From: Pukyongiella litopenaei | GTDB taxonomy: Bacteria > Pseudomonadota > Alphaproteobacteria > Rhodobacterales > Rhodobacteraceae | Direction: 5' to 3' | NCBI RefSeq assembly: GCF_003008555.2 | Contig: NZ_CP027665.1 | Span: forward strand, 1,798,001-1,862,000 | DNA length: 64,000 nucleotides | In this document: piece after piece, positions 61,836 through 64,000 of the stretch | Layout of the letters: every line of letters begins with the position of its first letter | How positions within the stretch are numbered: the stretch's first letter is position 1 | Translations under genes and position numbers: made by a program | Notes under the pieces: model-generated | Seen by the model: only the letters and a program-made list of their open reading frames with translations | What the model was told of the DNA's origin: nothing | The model's database searches: none

Positions 61836-62983
61836 CCCGGGTTTCGGGCGACTGGCTGACCGACGCCCGAACCCAGGCGGTCTGCGCGGCGCTGACCGGG
61901 GGTGGCGCACAGGCGCTGTTCGTGGGGGGCTGCGTGCGCAACGCGCTGATCGGCGTGCCGGTTTCGGATATCGACATCGCCACCGATGCCCGCCCCGACC
62001 GGGTGATCGACCTGGCCCGGGCGGCGGGGCTCAAGGCGATCCCCACCGGTATCGACCATGGCACCGTGACGCTGGTGGCGGGTGGCCTGGCCCATGAGGT
62101 CACGACCTTTCGCCGCGACATAACCACCGACGGACGCCGCGCGGTTGTCGCCTTTTCCGACCGGGTCGAAGAAGACGCGGCGCGGCGCGATTTCACGATG
62201 AACGCGCTTTATGCACGGCCTGACGGGGTGCTGCTGGACCCGCTGGGCGGCCTGTCCGACCTGCAGGCGCGGCGGGTCCGGTTCATCGGCGATGCCGGGC
62301 GCCGCATCGTCGAGGATTATCTGCGATCGCTGCGCTATTTTCGGTTTCATGCCCATTACGGCGACGCCGGGGCGGGGTTCGACCCGCAGGCGCTGGCGGC
62401 GATCTCGACCCATCTCGACGGGCTGGACAGCCTGTCGCGCGAACGGGTGGGTGCCGAACTGCTCAAGCTGCTGGCAGCACCCGATCCGGCCCCGTCCGTG
62501 GCGGGAATGCGCGCCACCGGCGTGCTGGGGCGGGTGCTGCCGGGGGCGGACGACACCGCGCTGGCGCCGCTGGTCCATCTGGAGGATGCGCTGGGCCTGA
62601 CGCCCGATCCGATCCTGCGGCTGGCGGCGCTGGTCGGTGAGGCAGGCACGTTGCGGCTGAGCCGGGCGCAGATGGCGGCGCTGGACGTGTTTCGAACCGG
62701 TGCGCAGGGCGCGATGCCCGCCGCCGAACTGGGCTATCGGCTGGGGGTGGCGCCGGCGCTCGGGGCGCTGGCTCTGCGTGCCGCGTGTCTCGGGCTGGCG
62801 CCTGATGACGATGCGCGGGCCGAGGCCGAAAAGGGCGCGGCGTCGGTGTTTCCCGTCAGGGCGGCCGACCTGATGCCCGGGCTGAGGGGCCGCGCGCTGG
62901 GCGACCGCCTGGCAGAGCTTGAAGGCGACTGGGTCGCATCGGGTTTCACCCTGTCCCGCGCGGCCTTGCTGGCGAAGGGGTGA
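61832..62983 (+). CDS. cca: CCA tRNA nucleotidyltransferase
   Basis: A 383-residue class II nucleotidyltransferase. LFVGGCVRNALIGVPVSDIDIATDA holds the GGxVR and DxD motifs, followed by HGTVTLVAGGLAHEVTTFRRD, RRDFTMNALY and RVRFIGDAGRRIVEDYLRSLRYFRF. The C-terminal part is diverged, as in other alphaproteobacteria. It starts with GTG overlapping the previous stop. tRNAs here (for example tRNA-Gly) encode CCA, so repair is the main role. Confidence 0.93.
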   Translation: MTRVSGDWLTDARTQAVCAALTGGGAQALFVGGCVRNALIGVPVSDIDIATDARPDRVIDLARAAGLKAIPTGIDHGTVTLVAGGLAHEVTTFRRDITTDGRRAVVAFSDRVEEDAARRDFTMNALYARPDGVLLDPLGGLSDLQARRVRFIGDAGRRIVEDYLRSLRYFRFHAHYGDAGAGFDPQALAAISTHLDGLDSLSRERVGAELLKLLAAPDPAPSVAGMRATGVLGRVLPGADDTALAPLVHLEDALGLTPDPILRLAALVGEAGTLRLSRAQMAALDVFRTGAQGAMPAAELGYRLGVAPALGALALRAACLGLAPDDDARAEAEKGAASVFPVRAADLMPGLRGRALGDRLAELEGDWVASGFTLSRAALLAKG

Positions 62984-63039
62984 CAATGGCGGCGGATTTC
63001 GCTATGCACGTCCCCGAATCTAAGTCGGAGGAATGCAGC

Positions 63040-63072
63040 ATGTATCACGGGATCTGGAACAGCCCCAGCTGA
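63040..63072 (+). CDS. Possible 10-residue leader peptide before the ABC exporter
   Basis: ATG TAT CAC... encodes MYHGIWNSPS then TGA. GGAGGA at 63027-63032 is seven bases upstream, the best-spaced ribosome site in this region, and a 6-bp hairpin (CCGCCC/GGGTGG, 63077-63092) follows directly. The exporter ATG is 83 bases further on with a weaker site (GAGG). The arrangement fits a regulatory leader, but this is inference. Confidence 0.35.
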   Translation: MYHGIWNSPS

Positions 63073-63154
63073 TATTCCGCCCGTTCGGGTGGCGTATCGG
63101 CTTCGTCACGCGCCCGCATCTGCATTCTGCTCTTGCCTGTCATGAGGCTCCGAC

Positions 63155-64000
63155 ATGTTCCGTTACTTCGAAAATCTCGTCGACCCTTACGTTGACTACA
63201 CCGTCAAGGATCGGCCGCCGACCCGGCTCTGGCCGTTCCTGTGGGATTACGCACAACCGTTCCGCAAGGTGTTCCTGCTGGCTGGCCTGCTGTCCATCGT
63301 GGTCGCGGCGGTCGAAATCTGGCTGATCTACTACATGGGCCGGGTGGTCGACCTGATGACCGGCGAGCCGGCCAGGGTCTGGGCCGAACATGGGTCCGAA
63401 CTGTTGCTGGTCGCGGCATTCGTGCTGCTGGTCCGCCCGGCGCTGCATGTGCTGGACGTGCTGGTGCTGAACAACGCGGTGATGCCCAATTTCGGCACCC
63501 TGATCCGCTGGCGCGCGCACAAGCATGTGCTGCGTCAGTCGGTCGGGTGGTTCGAGAACGATTTTGCCGGCCGGATCGCCAACCGGATCATGCAGACGCC
63601 CCCCGCCGCGGGCGAGGTGGTGTTCCAGGTCTTTGACGCCATCGCCTTTGCGCTGGCCTATATGGTCGGGGCCGCGGTGCTGCTGATGGCGGCGGATGCG
63701 CGGCTGTTGCTGCCGTTGCTCATCTGGCTGGCGCTCTACGCCGTGCTGGTGCGCTGGACCCTGCAACGGGTCGGCCCGGCGTCCAAGGCGGCGTCGGATG
63801 CGCGGTCCACTGTCACCGGCCGGGTCGTGGACAGCTATACCAATATCCATTCGGTCAAGATGTTTGCCCATAACGACCACGAACTCGACTATGCCCTCGA
63901 AGCGATCGAAAACACCCGCAGGACCTTTCAGGTCGAGATGCGGATCTACACGGTCATGGACGTGGTTCTGGTCACCCTGAACGGCCTGCTGATCGTCGGT
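63155..64000 (+). CDS. ABC exporter, membrane domain (3' part cut by window end)
   Basis: The first 282 codons of an ABC-type half-transporter are open to the edge. A cytoplasmic start (MFRYFENLVDPYVDY) is followed by membrane segments around residues 42-62 and 85-105, with others further on, and the coupling region GWFENDFAGRIANRIMQTP typical of type I ABC exporters. The ATPase domain would lie beyond the window. Export of a lipid, drug or peptide is possible. GAGG is eight bases before the ATG. Confidence 0.88.
   Translation, partial: MFRYFENLVDPYVDYTVKDRPPTRLWPFLWDYAQPFRKVFLLAGLLSIVVAAVEIWLIYYMGRVVDLMTGEPARVWAEHGSELLLVAAFVLLVRPALHVLDVLVLNNAVMPNFGTLIRWRAHKHVLRQSVGWFENDFAGRIANRIMQTPPAAGEVVFQVFDAIAFALAYMVGAAVLLMAADARLLLPLLIWLALYAVLVRWTLQRVGPASKAASDARSTVTGRVVDSYTNIHSVKMFAHNDHELDYALEAIENTRRTFQVEMRIYTVMDVVLVTLNGLLIVG

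Noticed and set aside
63033-63326. A 97-codon open frame before the ABC exporter
   Set aside because: Its ATG directly abuts the GGAGGA, and it runs into the exporter gene in another frame; the exporter frame has clear membrane segments.

Overview
The window reads as a chromosomal segment of an alphaproteobacterium of the order Rhodobacterales (Rhodobacteraceae, Roseobacter-type). The support is the high GC content with GC-ending codons, the gene order maf-aroE-coaE-dnaQ-secB-fxsA-tim44 on one side and hemJ-rho-mnmE-mnmG-rsmG-parA-parB on the other, and families typical of that group (DUF1523, GT14-type glycosyltransferase next to a sulfotransferase, Tim44-like protein). The species cannot be named from the sequence. 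I see no insertion sequence, prophage, integrase or CRISPR array. Almost every base is in a gene or a short regulatory gap; the only gene-free stretch over 300 bases is the putative replication origin at 37549-37954.

Left part (1-32 kb): the end of an oligopeptide-type ABC transporter (permease and two ATPases) followed by a metallophosphoesterase; a polyhydroxyalkanoate (PHA) region with a phasin under two perfect PhaR-type operators and, on the other strand, an acyl-CoA ligase, MaoC hydratase, PHA synthase and PHA depolymerase; a divergent pair of sulfotransferase and core-2-like glycosyltransferase; a membrane protein pair; creatinase, an alpha/beta hydrolase and an NADP-type succinate-semialdehyde dehydrogenase; tRNA-Gly(TCC); exported MsrA; a second sulfotransferase-like protein; Hsp20; a secreted serine protease; the glycolate oxidase genes glcD-glcE-glcF; rlmH-rsfS; an MscS channel; and leuC, leuD and leuB interleaved with an HdeD-like membrane protein and a secreted phosphatase-fold protein.

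Centre (32-45 kb): the replication and segregation hub. Genes left of 37.55 kb (maf, aroE, coaE, dnaQ) run leftward and genes right of 37.95 kb (hemJ, rho, mnmE, mnmG, rsmG, parA, parB) run rightward. Between them lies an AT-rich gap with DnaA-box-like sequences, which I call a putative oriC. Two perfect 16-bp parS palindromes lie inside the starts of mnmG and rsmG, directly upstream of parAB. dnaA and dnaN are not in the window.

Right part (45-64 kb): hemW-rdgB-rph facing hrcA-grpE; mutS divergent from a malic enzyme/phosphotransacetylase fusion; a small hypothetical gene; argG with a DUF1810 gene; ilvA; an Hpt protein and a receiver-PP2C phosphatase that look like one signalling module; two Nudix hydrolases, Hsp33 and a CCA-adding enzyme; and the 5' part of an ABC exporter with a possible leader peptide. 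The most interesting points are the origin/parS architecture, the Pseudomonas-like PHA synthase and depolymerase, the PhaR operators laid over the phasin promoter, a hairpin-plus-23-mer repeat seen twice, and the sulfotransferase/glycosyltransferase pair.
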